From: Thiomargarita sp.
GTDB lineage: Bacteria; Pseudomonadota; Gammaproteobacteria; Beggiatoales; Beggiatoaceae
Reading direction: 5' to 3'
Length of the DNA stretch: 42,508 nt
Assembly: GCA_020720115.1 (NCBI GenBank)
Contig: DYPD01000022.1
Span: 1-42,508 of the forward strand
Of the stretch, positions 34,337 to 42,508 are shown in pieces. Below the pieces are notes generated by a model. That model was not told the DNA's origin, searched no databases, and was given only the letters and a program-made list of their open reading frames with translations. Numbering within the stretch: position 1 is the stretch's first letter; each line of letters starts with the position of its first letter. The position numbers and the translations under genes were made by a program.

Positions 34337-35896
34337 ATGACTTCATCTTTTGCCACTCATCGCTTTCTGTGGTTGTTTTTGTTTGCTGCTGTTTTTATTA
34401 GCTTTTTTTACAATATCTGGGAAATCCCGCTGTTTGACGTAGATGAAGGGGCTTTTTCCCAAGCCACGCGAGAAATGTTCTTGCGTCATGACTTCATTTC
34501 CACTTATCTCAACGGACAACCCCGTTACGACAAACCTATCCTGATTTACTGGCTACAAGCTGCCAGCGTGAGCCTGTTGGGTTTTAACGAGTTTGGCTTG
34601 CGCTTGCCTTCCGCCTTGTCCTCGCTGCTGTGGGCGCTCCTGATTGTGGCTTTTGCCCAACGCATCCTAGCTGACCGCCGCCAAGCCCTTATCGCCGCGT
34701 TACTCATGGCAACCAGCTTAGAAATAGCCGTCATCGGCAAAGCCGCCACTGCTGATGCGCTGCTCAATCTGCTGATTGCCGGAAATATGTTCAGTTTATT
34801 CTGGTTTTTGCAGCAAAAAGAACCGCACTATCTGTACTTAAGTGCGGCTTTTTGCGCTTTTGGCGTATTGACAAAGGGACCCGTTGCAGTGCTGATTCCG
34901 GCAGTGGTTAGCCTGCTCTATTGCGCGAGTTATGGCGATTGGCGCGGCTGGCTGCGTTTATTCAACTATCCGCTGGCGTGGGGAATTTTCCTGCTCATCG
35001 TGTTGCCCTGGCATTTATTGCAATATTGGCAACAGGGCGATGCTTTTGTGCAAGGGTTTTTCTTTAAGCACAATGTCGGACGCTTTCAACAAGCGATGGA
35101 AGGACACAGCGGCGCATTTTGGTTTTATGTGCCAGTGTTGCTGATTGGCTGGCTGCCCTACACCGCCTTACTGCTGCTGACTTTGCGCCACAGTCGCACG
35201 CTTTGGCAACAGCCCTGGGCGCGTTTCATGTGGCTGTGGTTTGGCTTTGTTTTCCTGTTTTTCTCGCTGGCGGCGACCAAATTGCCGCATTATCTGGTGT
35301 ATGGCTACAGCGGCTTGCTGTTGCTGATGGCAAGCCAAGCAGACCAGTTGCGCTCAAAATTGTGGGCATTTCTGCCGCAAATTGTCTTATTGTTGCTGCT
35401 GTTGGCGCTGCCTTGGGCGCTGGAATATAGCCTGCCACAGATGCGCGATGCCTTTTTGCAAGCCGCGCTACAAAATCCTTGGCAGTATTTTCCCTCCCGC
35501 TATTTTGTTCTTTTAGGCATAGGCTTGTTGGGTAGCTTTTATTGTCTGTGGGATCAGCGCCTGGCGATCTTGCCTAAGCTGCTCGCCAGCGGTTTGTACC
35601 TCAGCGTGTTGATCAGCAGCCAGCTCTTACCGCTCGTGGCGGAAGTGCAGCAAAAACCTATTGTGGAAGCTGCGCGCATCGCTAAAAACCTGCCACACCC
35701 TTTAGTCATGTGGCGTTTGCACATGCCAAGCTTTAGCCTCTACAGCGGGCGCATTGCCGAACCACGCGCCCCCCAAAGCGGCGATCTGGTGTTGAGTAAA
35801 ACCAAGCATCTCCCCGATTTACCTGGCTATCCCGCGCAGCAACAGATTCTCTATCAGCAACAAGGCATCGTGTTGGTGCTGCTAACGCCCGGCTAA
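34337..35896 (+). CDS. GT39-family (ArnT/PMT-like) membrane glycosyltransferase
   Basis: A 519-residue polytopic membrane protein. The first periplasmic loop carries the acidic motif FDVDEGAFSQATREM and YDKPILIYWLQAASVSLLG, typical of dolichyl- or undecaprenyl-phosphate-sugar transferases (GT39/ArnT). About twelve helices follow, ending in a ~90-residue soluble tail. It probably moves a lipid-carried sugar onto lipid A or another periplasmic acceptor; without lipid A modification genes nearby the acceptor is unknown. The ATG at 34337 lies 60 bp past the methyltransferase stop. Confidence 0.88.
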   Translation: MTSSFATHRFLWLFLFAAVFISFFYNIWEIPLFDVDEGAFSQATREMFLRHDFISTYLNGQPRYDKPILIYWLQAASVSLLGFNEFGLRLPSALSSLLWALLIVAFAQRILADRRQALIAALLMATSLEIAVIGKAATADALLNLLIAGNMFSLFWFLQQKEPHYLYLSAAFCAFGVLTKGPVAVLIPAVVSLLYCASYGDWRGWLRLFNYPLAWGIFLLIVLPWHLLQYWQQGDAFVQGFFFKHNVGRFQQAMEGHSGAFWFYVPVLLIGWLPYTALLLLTLRHSRTLWQQPWARFMWLWFGFVFLFFSLAATKLPHYLVYGYSGLLLLMASQADQLRSKLWAFLPQIVLLLLLLALPWALEYSLPQMRDAFLQAALQNPWQYFPSRYFVLLGIGLLGSFYCLWDQRLAILPKLLASGLYLSVLISSQLLPLVAEVQQKPIVEAARIAKNLPHPLVMWRLHMPSFSLYSGRIAEPRAPQSGDLVLSKTKHLPDLPGYPAQQQILYQQQGIVLVLLTPG

Positions 35897-36024
35897 CTGG
35901 CTGATAACTGTTAGACAAAGCAGGGAAGTTTGCGCACAATGGCAAAGGCAAAGCCTAGTGACCTTGCTGTCTTTTGTTGAATCAAGCCGCTAAAGCTTCC
36001 ATAATCGGGGCTGTTCATAGTATG

Positions 36025-36115
36025 CCCGCCATAAACTGCGTTCAAATAGATTAAAAACAGATAAAATTCAGTAGCTTGGCTATTTTATGTGCAGCTAAAA
36101 GCAGTTTATCGCAGG
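36025..36115. mobile_element. Family-B miniature inverted-repeat element, copy 3 (diverged)
   Basis: CCCGCCATAAACTGC (36025-36039) and GCAGTTTATCGCAGG (36101-36115) are inverted repeats with two mismatches around a 61-bp AT-rich core. The ends share the CCCGCC.N.AAACTGC pattern of copies 1 and 2. It ends 40 bp before the hybrid kinase start and may carry or displace its promoter. Confidence 0.5.
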
Positions 36116-36155
36116 TGTGAGTATCCAATGTTGGGGCAATGAAGGGTCAGCCCGT

Positions 36156-38192
36156 ATGTCCAATAATACACAAGCTAAAATTTTGGTTATTGATGACGGA
36201 TTAGTGCATCTGGCGTTTGCCAATGAAGTGCTATCCAAACAAGGTTATCAAGTCATGCTCGCGCGCAATGGACGGGAAGGCTTAAATGTCGCCCTTCAGC
36301 GCAAACCTGGGCTGATTTTGCTGGATGTCAACATGCCCGGCTGGGATGGCTATGAAACCTGTCGTCATCTAAAAGAAGAAGAATCGCTGCACGATGTGCC
36401 AGTGCTGTTTTTTTCTACGCTGGATAAGCCTCAAGATCGGTTACGGGCTTTTTCTGTTGGCGCGGTGGATTATGTAGATAAACCCTGCCAAGAAGAGGAA
36501 TTGTTGGCGCGGGTACAAACCCACTTATCCCTGCATTTGCTCAATCAGCAGTTGCGCCATGAGAAAACAACAGCCGAAGCCGCCAATATGGCAAAAAGCC
36601 AGTTTCTCGCTAACATGAGCCACGAATTGCGCACCCCCATGAACGCCATCATCGGCTATAGCGAAATGCTGGCAGAAGAAGCACGGGATGAAGGGCTTGA
36701 GCAGTTTGTTTCTGACTTGGATAAAATCCACGCAGCGGGCAATCATTTACTGGGCTTGATTAATGATGTGCTCGATTTATCCAAAATCGAATCGCGCAAA
36801 ATGGGCTTGTCTTTAAGCCAATTTTCGGTTGCGCAAATGCTCAAAGAAATTCAGTCAACAGTCATGCCACTGGTGCGCAAGAAAAACAACCAATTAAACA
36901 TTGAATGGGAAGGCACAACGCCGGAAACAGCCGATCTTCTGTATGCTGATGAAACCAAGATGCGGCAAATACTGTTAAACCTTATCAGCAATGCAGCCAA
37001 ATTTACCGAAAACGGCACAATCTTGGTGCGGGTTAAAAACACTAAAAAACACTATACCTTTTATGTCACAGACAACGGCATTGGCATGACGCCAGAGCAG
37101 TTAGGCAAAGTGTTTGAGCCTTTCACCCAAGCGGATTCTTCAACCACACGCAAATACGGCGGCACCGGCTTGGGCTTGACCATTTCCCGCGAATTTGCCG
37201 GCATGATGGGCGGTACAGTGAATGTGGAAAGCACCTTTGGCGAAGGCAGTACCTTTACTTTACGCCTACCCAAGCAGGTGTTGGATACAGCAATGGGTGA
37301 AGTGGCGGAGCACTTAGAAACTGCTGAAGAAAATGCTGAAGCACAAGCCGCCGAAGCGCAGCGCGTGGGCGACGGCGTGGTGCTGGTGATCGATCATGAA
37401 GACAGCACACGAGAGTTACTGTTTAACTATTTATCCGGTTTGGGCTATGCCGTCGCCGCCGCCACTGGCGGGCGCGATGGCTTACGTTTAGCGCAAAAGC
37501 TGCGCCCTGACGCCATTATCCTAGAAGCGCAAATGCCAGAAATGGATGGCTGGGATCTGTTAGCGCAATTAAAAGCAGACGACAATTTAAGCGAAATTCC
37601 CGTGATCATGACTTCTATTGAAGAAGATCAGCAAATGGGCTACGCCATGGGCGCAACGGATTACCTGCTGAAACCCCTGAATAAGAGCCAACTGTCAAAA
37701 ATTCTGGACCGCCATCAAATCAAAAAAGGCAATACAACGGGTGAAGCAGAAGCAATGGGTTGGATCATGGTGGTGGAAGATGATCCCATTTTGCGCGAAC
37801 TCATGCTCGACATGCTGCAAGAGCAAGGCTGGCATACCTTGGATGCGGAAAACGGCGCAGTGGCGCTGGATTTATTAAAGCAGGATCAGCGTCCAGATTT
37901 GATTTTGTTGGATTTGAGTATGCCCGTGATGGACGGCTATGAGTTTTTACTGCGGATGCGGGCGCGTCCTGAATGGCAAAGCCTGCCAGTAGTGATATTA
38001 ACGTCCAACTACCTCACAGCAGAAGAACAAGAACGTCTTCAAGGCTGTGTAGACACAGTGCTGCGCAAACAAAGCTATGATAAAAAAGACCTGTTAAACC
38101 AAATTCATCATTTGATTACAGATACCAAGCAGGTAGATACCCTGCACCAACAGATTCAAAACTTCTTTCACCAATCGCTGGCAAATCCTTAG
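36156..38192 (+). CDS. Hybrid histidine kinase: REC-HisKA-HATPase-REC-REC
   Basis: A soluble 678-residue signalling protein: receiver 1 with acceptor D57 (ILLDVNMP), HisKA with H156 ([12 protein letters not shown]), full HATPase ([25 protein letters not shown]), receiver 2 and receiver 3 with D586 (ILLDLSMP). Receiver 2 has Glu (E457, [13 protein letters not shown]) where the acceptor Asp should be, and its first acidic pair is altered (VIDHEDS), so it probably cannot be phosphorylated. The start at 36156 has AAGGG nine bases upstream; the GTG at 36117 lies just past the family-B repeat and is less likely. It meets the next gene tail to tail, and their stop codons overlap. Confidence 0.9.
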   Translation: MSNNTQAKILVIDDGLVHLAFANEVLSKQGYQVMLARNGREGLNVALQRKPGLILLDVNMPGWDGYETCRHLKEEESLHDVPVLFFSTLDKPQDRLRAFSVGAVDYVDKPCQEEELLARVQTHLSLHLLNQQLRHEKTTAEAANMAKSQFLANMSHELRTPMNAIIGYSEMLAEEARDEGLEQFVSDLDKIHAAGNHLLGLINDVLDLSKIESRKMGLSLSQFSVAQMLKEIQSTVMPLVRKKNNQLNIEWEGTTPETADLLYADETKMRQILLNLISNAAKFTENGTILVRVKNTKKHYTFYVTDNGIGMTPEQLGKVFEPFTQADSSTTRKYGGTGLGLTISREFAGMMGGTVNVESTFGEGSTFTLRLPKQVLDTAMGEVAEHLETAEENAEAQAAEAQRVGDGVVLVIDHEDSTRELLFNYLSGLGYAVAAATGGRDGLRLAQKLRPDAIILEAQMPEMDGWDLLAQLKADDNLSEIPVIMTSIEEDQQMGYAMGATDYLLKPLNKSQLSKILDRHQIKKGNTTGEAEAMGWIMVVEDDPILRELMLDMLQEQGWHTLDAENGAVALDLLKQDQRPDLILLDLSMPVMDGYEFLLRMRARPEWQSLPVVILTSNYLTAEEQERLQGCVDTVLRKQSYDKKDLLNQIHHLITDTKQVDTLHQQIQNFFHQSLANP

Positions 38193-39334
38193 CCAGCCGC
38201 TGGGGTTGTGACGGCGGGCAGGGTAAAATAAAAACGACTGCCCTGTCCTGGTGTACTTTCCATGCCTACACTACCGCCGCAGTTTTCCAAAATGCGCTGC
38301 ACAATGGACAAGCCTAAACCATGTCCTTCCACGCCAGCTTGTGCAATGCGCGTAAAGGGCATAAACAATGACTGTTGCTTGTCTGCTGCGATACCCACAC
38401 CATTGTCTTCCACCCAAAAACGCACGAATTGCCCTTCAGATTCGCAGCCTAGGCGAATTAAAGGCGGCGCACCGCCATATTTAATCGCGTTATTCAAATA
38501 ATTGACCCACACTTCCTCTATCCACTGCGGATAACCCAAGGCGCCCAACCATTGCATCGGCTGCGTAATTTGTGCGCCAGATTGCGTAATCAAAGGCGCT
38601 AATCGCTGTTCGGCTTGCGCCACCAATCTTTCCATGTTCAATGGTTGTATCTGAATTTTGCTGCGATTGCGGGTTTGTCCCAGCAACAAAAGCGCGTCAA
38701 TAATGCTTTTCATTTTATCTGCGGATTGCTCTAAAAAGCCCAGATATTTATGTGCTTTTTCATCCAACGGATAATGCAGCTTGTCCACCAGATGATGTTT
38801 TAAGGCATCCAACGAAGCAGCCAAACCATTGACTGGGGTTTTGAGATCGTGCGCTACTGTATAGGCGTAAGCATCCAGTTCTTTATTTTGCTGCTGTAAC
38901 TGCGTGTTTTGGCTGGCTAACGCATGGCGCAATTCGCTTAACGCTAAGTGCGTATTCACCCGCGCCATGACTTCCTCATATTGAAATGGCTTAGTGATGT
39001 AATCCACGCCGCCCACCTCAAAACCCGTCACCTTATCCACAGTGTCAGACAAAGCACTCATAAAAATGACCGGAATTTCTTGCGTATTGGGATCAGCTTT
39101 CAAACGCCGACACGTTTCAAAGCCATCCAATTTGGGCATCATGATGTCCAACAAAATCAGATCGGGCTTGGCGTATACCACCTGCTCCAAAGCATCCAAA
39201 CCATCTTTTGCCACGCGCACCCGATATTTCAAATTACTCAGGTAGCGAAACAAAAGCTTGAGGTTGTCTGCCATGTCATCCACTATCAACAGCGTTTTAC
39301 TAGGAATATCGTTCATTGAATTTAAGCTTTTCAT
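38189..39334 (-). CDS. REC-histidine kinase (receiver followed by HisKA/HATPase)
   Basis: A 381-residue soluble protein with an N-terminal receiver (VDD at 18-20, acceptor D63 in LLDIMMP, K115 in TKPF), a coiled coil, H-box with H162 ([12 protein letters not shown]), N-box [11 protein letters not shown]1 DNGVGI and G2 GHGLGLSI. This class takes a phosphoryl signal from another kinase and tunes its own kinase activity. Its 3' end shares the TTAG at 38189-38192 with the convergent hybrid kinase. The start is ATG 39334; an in-frame ATG six codons further in is also possible. The 357-bp upstream gap contains MITE copy 4 and no other gene. Confidence 0.88.
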   Translation of the reverse strand: MKSLNSMNDIPSKTLLIVDDMADNLKLLFRYLSNLKYRVRVAKDGLDALEQVVYAKPDLILLDIMMPKLDGFETCRRLKADPNTQEIPVIFMSALSDTVDKVTGFEVGGVDYITKPFQYEEVMARVNTHLALSELRHALASQNTQLQQQNKELDAYAYTVAHDLKTPVNGLAASLDALKHHLVDKLHYPLDEKAHKYLGFLEQSADKMKSIIDALLLLGQTRNRSKIQIQPLNMERLVAQAEQRLAPLITQSGAQITQPMQWLGALGYPQWIEEVWVNYLNNAIKYGGAPPLIRLGCESEGQFVRFWVEDNGVGIAADKQQSLFMPFTRIAQAGVEGHGLGLSIVQRILENCGGSVGMESTPGQGSRFYFTLPAVTTPAAG

Positions 39335-39408
39335 GATGGCTGGAAACTGTGTGAAGTATAAGCAATTTTCGATGCTGCTGCGCTGAGCGTTTGAAGCCTG
39401 GAATTATA

Positions 39409-39497
39409 TAGTAGGATTACTCAATAATTATATTTTTATAATTATTAAGCATATGATTTTATATATCTTTTATTTTAAATATTCAGTAATCCGACTA
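39409..39497. mobile_element. Family-A MITE, copy 4
   Basis: 89 bp flanked by TA at 39407-39408 and 39498-39499; one substitution from copy 3 by eye. It lies in the divergent gap between the REC-kinase and yfiR genes, 75 bp before the kinase start, so it may alter expression of either. The rest of the gap (39500-39691) shows no gene or clear promoter. Confidence 0.88.
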
Positions 39498-39691
39498 TAG
39501 TACAGAATATTTTCTTTCGGCGCATTGCTAGGGTTAAGCGCATTATTGCAAATACGCGACAACTGCCCGCTCAAAATAGGTCAATAATTAAAGTGCCACA
39601 GCCCCCTATTTCATTATGTTGCCATGTTTTTCTGCTATCTAGTCCAAAATCTTAGCGTTTCGCTATTCAACAAAATACAACAGGGGTTGTT

Positions 39692-40240
39692 ATGCGTTTT
39701 TTCCGATCTTTTTGGCTAGTCACCGGGTTAGCTGCTCTGCTGTCTTGTCAAAGCACCTGGGCAGAAGTAGAAGCGGCCAATGAATATGACATTAAAGCCG
39801 CTTATCTGATGAATTTAGGCAGCTTTGTGTATTGGCCTGATAGCGCCTTTGCGGGTAAAAATGGCGCTTTCAATATTTGCACTTTAGGCAAAGACCCCTT
39901 TGCGGGCGCATTGGAGTTTTTGCAGAAAAAATATACCAGTATTCAAAAACATCCGGTTACAGTGCAGACATTTGCGCATGTTCAGGAGGTCAATGGCTGT
40001 CATGTGCTCTTTATCAGCGATTCGGAAACACTGCGTTTAGCAGACATTTTTCAACAGCTTAAAAATAAACCCATATTACTGGTGGGCGATATAGAAAATT
40101 TTGTGATTAACGGCGGCATGGTGCAATTTTTCCGCCGTGACAGCAAAATCCGCTTACTGCTCGACCCTCTGACTTTTGAAGAAGCCGGCTTAAAGCCCAG
40201 TTCGCACCTCATGCGTATTGCGACTACGGTGAAGCAATAA
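39692..40240 (+). CDS. YfiR-family periplasmic protein (DUF4154)
   Basis: A signal peptide (LVTGLAALLSCQSTWA) leads into a YfiR domain: EYDIKAAYLMNLGSFVYWP at its start, FNICTLGKDPF, the conserved CHVLFISDSE, and a C-terminal FRRDSKIRLLLD. In Pseudomonas YfiR restrains the diguanylate cyclase YfiN from the periplasm. Here the next gene is a TonB-type receptor and no cyclase is visible. The start has AGGGG about six bases upstream. The LLSC near the signal end could be a lipobox, but cleavage after TWA seems likelier. Confidence 0.88.
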   Translation: MRFFRSFWLVTGLAALLSCQSTWAEVEAANEYDIKAAYLMNLGSFVYWPDSAFAGKNGAFNICTLGKDPFAGALEFLQKKYTSIQKHPVTVQTFAHVQEVNGCHVLFISDSETLRLADIFQQLKNKPILLVGDIENFVINGGMVQFFRRDSKIRLLLDPLTFEEAGLKPSSHLMRIATTVKQ

Positions 40241-40273
40241 CCCTGTAATCATTATAAATGAGCAACTAAGATC

Positions 40274-42256
40274 ATGAATAAATTGACTTATCTGTTTTTT
40301 TGTGCGGCTTTGTGTTGCACTCAACCGGTTTTTGCGCTCAGTGCGGATCGTGCCGCTGCTTTGGAAAGCTTGGCATTGATGGATTTAGAAGCCTTGCAAG
40401 AAGTCGAAGTGTATAACCCAGCGGGCGGTTTAGCGGCACGCAAGAAGCAAAATTTATTGGCAACGCCAGCGGCGCTGTTCGTCATTTCCCAAACCGATAT
40501 TCGCCGCGGCGGATTTACCAGCATTCCCGAAGCATTGCGCATGGTGCCGGGGATGCAAGTGGCACGGATTGATGGCAATAAATGGGCAATCAGCGCCCGC
40601 GGGTTTAATTCGCGTTTTGCTGGCAAATTGCTGGTGATGATTGACGGGCGCACTGTGTATAGCCTGTTGCGCTCTGAAGTGTATTGGGATGTGCAGGATA
40701 CCTTACTGGAAGATGTTGAACGGATTGAAGTATTGCGCGGTCCTGGCGCGGCATTGTGGGGCGCAAATGCGGTCAATGGCATTATTAACATCGTCACCAA
40801 AGCAGCGGCGCAGACACAAGGTGTCTTAGCCAGCGTGCAGGCTGGCAGCGCCGAAGAACGTGCGGTTGTTGGGCTGCGTTATGGCGGCAAGCTGGGCAAA
40901 CAGGGACATTACCGGGTGTATGGCAAATCCTATGATTTTGATTTCATGGCAACTCCGACAGGCGATAACCAAGACAGCCGCTGGCGCAATCAACGGGCAG
41001 GTTTCCGCACGGATTGGCAACTGGGCGAATATGACAGCCTGACCGTGCAAGGCGATGGATACGATGGTTGGACGAATCAAGAAACCAAGTCTATGTCAAA
41101 AGGTTTGGCTGTGGAAAAAATCGCGATTGCTGGGCACAACCTGCTGGCACGCTGGTATCGGGAAACCCAACGCGGCGGCATGAGCGTACAGGCGTATTAC
41201 GACTGGAACGAACGGCACGAGCCGGATTTTGAGGATTCACGCGGTACGCTGGATGTGGATTTTCAACACCGCCTGGCGCTCAATCCCCGCGCCGAGTTTA
41301 TTTGGGGCTTGGGATACCGCCGCACCTGGGACGAAATCAATGGCTCGGCAACGCAGTATTACACCCCCGCCGAGCGCACGGATGATTTGTACAGCACTTT
41401 TGCGCACCTGGATTACGCGCTGATTCCTGAACATTTACGCCTGGTAGTGGGCAGTAAACTGTCTTGGGATAGCTATGCCGGCGTTGAAATCCAGCCCAAT
41501 GCCCGCCTGTTGTGGCAACTGACTCCCACGCATCAACTGTGGGCAGCGCTTTCCCGCGCTGTGCGCACCCCATCACGCACCGATGAAGATTTTAATTTGC
41601 TCGTGCCTATGGGCAAAAATATGAATTTGCGTCTGCAAGGCGATGACGATTTCAAATCCGAAGAAATCATTGCCTACGAACTGGGGTGGCGCTTCACCCC
41701 TGGCAATGGCTTTTTACTTGATGCCGCCCTATTTTTTAATCAATATGACCAACTTGGACCCTTTGGCGCATCCAGCGGATTTGTGCCGCCTAACACTGTG
41801 GTGCAAACCATCACCAATGGTTACGAGGGGCACACCTTTGGACTAGAACTCGCCGCGCACTGGCAAGTGCTTGATAACTGGAAATTAAGTGCAGCGTACC
41901 ACTATTTTGATATGAACTTAGACCCGATGCCCGGTATACCTAGCGGTAAGAGTCAGGCAGAAGGCGCTACCCCACCGCACCAGGCAAGTATCCGTTCCAT
42001 ACTGAATCTAACCGCCCATTGGCAGTGGGATAACGCTTTGTACTACGTTGATAATATTCCTAAAAATACCATCGCCAACTATCTGCGCTTTGATACCCGC
42101 CTGGCTTGGCTTCCAGCCAACTCATGGGAAATTGCGCTTGGTGTGCGCAACTTGCTTGATGACCGCCACCCCGAATTTAACACTGACATCGGTGAAGTGA
42201 ACGGCGAAGTACCGCGCACATTCTATTTTCAACTTAAATATGCCTTTGGGGAGTAA
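40274..42256 (+). CDS. TonB-dependent-receptor-like outer-membrane protein
   Basis: A 660-residue outer-membrane protein: signal peptide to about residue 22, plug domain ~60-180 (ATPAALFVISQTDIRRGG, RGFNSRFAGKLLVMIDGR, VERIEVLRGPGAALWGANAV, GIINIVTK), then a 22-strand-type barrel ending in FYFQLKYAF. No clear TonB box is seen at the mature N-terminus. It follows yfiR by 33 bp, and the pair recurs in many proteobacteria as a signalling or uptake unit. The ligand is unknown. The stop at 42254-42256 overlaps the ribosome-site region of the next, broken gene. Confidence 0.9.
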   Translation: MNKLTYLFFCAALCCTQPVFALSADRAAALESLALMDLEALQEVEVYNPAGGLAARKKQNLLATPAALFVISQTDIRRGGFTSIPEALRMVPGMQVARIDGNKWAISARGFNSRFAGKLLVMIDGRTVYSLLRSEVYWDVQDTLLEDVERIEVLRGPGAALWGANAVNGIINIVTKAAAQTQGVLASVQAGSAEERAVVGLRYGGKLGKQGHYRVYGKSYDFDFMATPTGDNQDSRWRNQRAGFRTDWQLGEYDSLTVQGDGYDGWTNQETKSMSKGLAVEKIAIAGHNLLARWYRETQRGGMSVQAYYDWNERHEPDFEDSRGTLDVDFQHRLALNPRAEFIWGLGYRRTWDEINGSATQYYTPAERTDDLYSTFAHLDYALIPEHLRLVVGSKLSWDSYAGVEIQPNARLLWQLTPTHQLWAALSRAVRTPSRTDEDFNLLVPMGKNMNLRLQGDDDFKSEEIIAYELGWRFTPGNGFLLDAALFFNQYDQLGPFGASSGFVPPNTVVQTITNGYEGHTFGLELAAHWQVLDNWKLSAAYHYFDMNLDPMPGIPSGKSQAEGATPPHQASIRSILNLTAHWQWDNALYYVDNIPKNTIANYLRFDTRLAWLPANSWEIALGVRNLLDDRHPEFNTDIGEVNGEVPRTFYFQLKYAFGE

Positions 42257-42259
42257 GTT

Positions 42260-42352
42260 ATGAAAAAAATCAGTGTATTACTGTGTGGCTTGCTTGCCAT
42301 TACCCATGCCTTTATCTTGTTCCCATGCGTCGCATCAATGGCATTAAGTTAA
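42260..42352 (+). pseudogene. Third gene of the yfiR/receptor unit, broken just after its signal peptide
   Basis: ATG 42260, with GGGGAG seven to twelve bases upstream, encodes a perfect signal peptide (MKKISVLLCGLLAITHA). After about 18 residues the frame enters a dispersed repeat (from 42316) and stops at TAA 42350-42352. In related loci the third gene encodes a sensor or binding protein; none of that body is seen here up to the window end. Interruption by a repeat is likely; the remainder may lie beyond 42508. Confidence 0.55.
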
Positions 42353-42478
42353 GAAAAAAGGTGATATAATATGAATAAAAATCAAGGAGATATAAAGATG
42401 TTAAAAAAAGAGAACATTAGAAATGGTTAGGGGTTTTCTCTCGTTCCCACGCTGGAGCGTCAATGCCATTAAGTTAAG
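42316..42478 (+). repeat. Pair of ~38-bp direct repeats around a short AT-rich segment
   Basis: Bases 42316-42353 and 42440-42478 share GTTCCCA.GC, TCAATG.CATTAAGTTAAG at a spacing of ~124 bp. Between them are a perfect TATAAT (42365-42370), an AGGAGA ribosome site and a short frame at 42371-42430 (19 residues, MNKNQGDIKM start) that ends at once. This looks like part of a mobile or dispersed repeat unit continuing past the window. Confidence 0.5.
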
Positions 42479-42508
42479 GGAATTTAGAAAGAGATTTTGC
42501 ATAATCGT

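Noticed and set aside
42371-42430. 19-residue frame with good promoter and ribosome site
   Set aside because: Too short and inside a repeat unit; kept only as part of the repeat description.

Overview
The window looks like chromosomal DNA of a gammaproteobacterium, probably a sulfur-oxidiser-like lineage such as Thiotrichales. That is an inference from the mix of RapA, an AMIN-domain amidase, MraY, MurL, YfiR with a TonB-type receptor, many hybrid kinases and many small dispersed repeats. No rRNA, tRNA or CRISPR array was seen. Genes lie on both strands in short, often convergent units, and several 3' ends overlap.

Left part (1-11,000): a 3' remnant of rtcB beside small inverted repeats; a Tat-exported molybdenum hydroxylase large subunit without its iron-sulfur partner; an mraY gene outside any cell-division cluster, followed after 1 bp by a TPR/O-GlcNAc-transferase-like gene; a Sel1-repeat lipoprotein; an EamA transporter; a YdcH-like small protein; a promoter plus structured leader ahead of a 63-residue protein; glutaredoxin; an OmpA/TSP3 outer-membrane protein.

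Middle (11,000-23,500): rapA; a sensory operon (periplasmic binding protein plus HAMP/PP2C phosphatase) hit twice by the same 89-bp miniature transposable element; a nucleotide-transporter-like/HEAT protein next to a cyclic-nucleotide-binding protein and a cell-wall amidase; a PLP aminotransferase.

Right part (23,600-42,508): a two-gene system made of a TPR-fused, divergent histidine kinase and a receiver protein whose C-terminal region carries a HEPN-like RNxxxH motif. This is the best candidate for an undescribed system, resembling the Detocs class of two-component phage defence. Then come a Cache/HAMP kinase and a PAS kinase (convergent), murL (L-Glu to D-Glu epimerase of the MurD2/MurL route), cysQ, a zinc-ribbon membrane protein, a methyltransferase, a GT39 glycosyltransferase, two hybrid kinases that meet tail to tail with overlapping stop codons, and a yfiR/TonB-receptor pair whose third gene is broken after its signal peptide.

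Two miniature inverted-repeat families run through the window. Family A has four copies of 89 bp with TA duplications; two copies are identical by eye. Family B has three copies of 91-96 bp. Family A has demonstrably disrupted genes: removing each insertion on paper restores an open frame.
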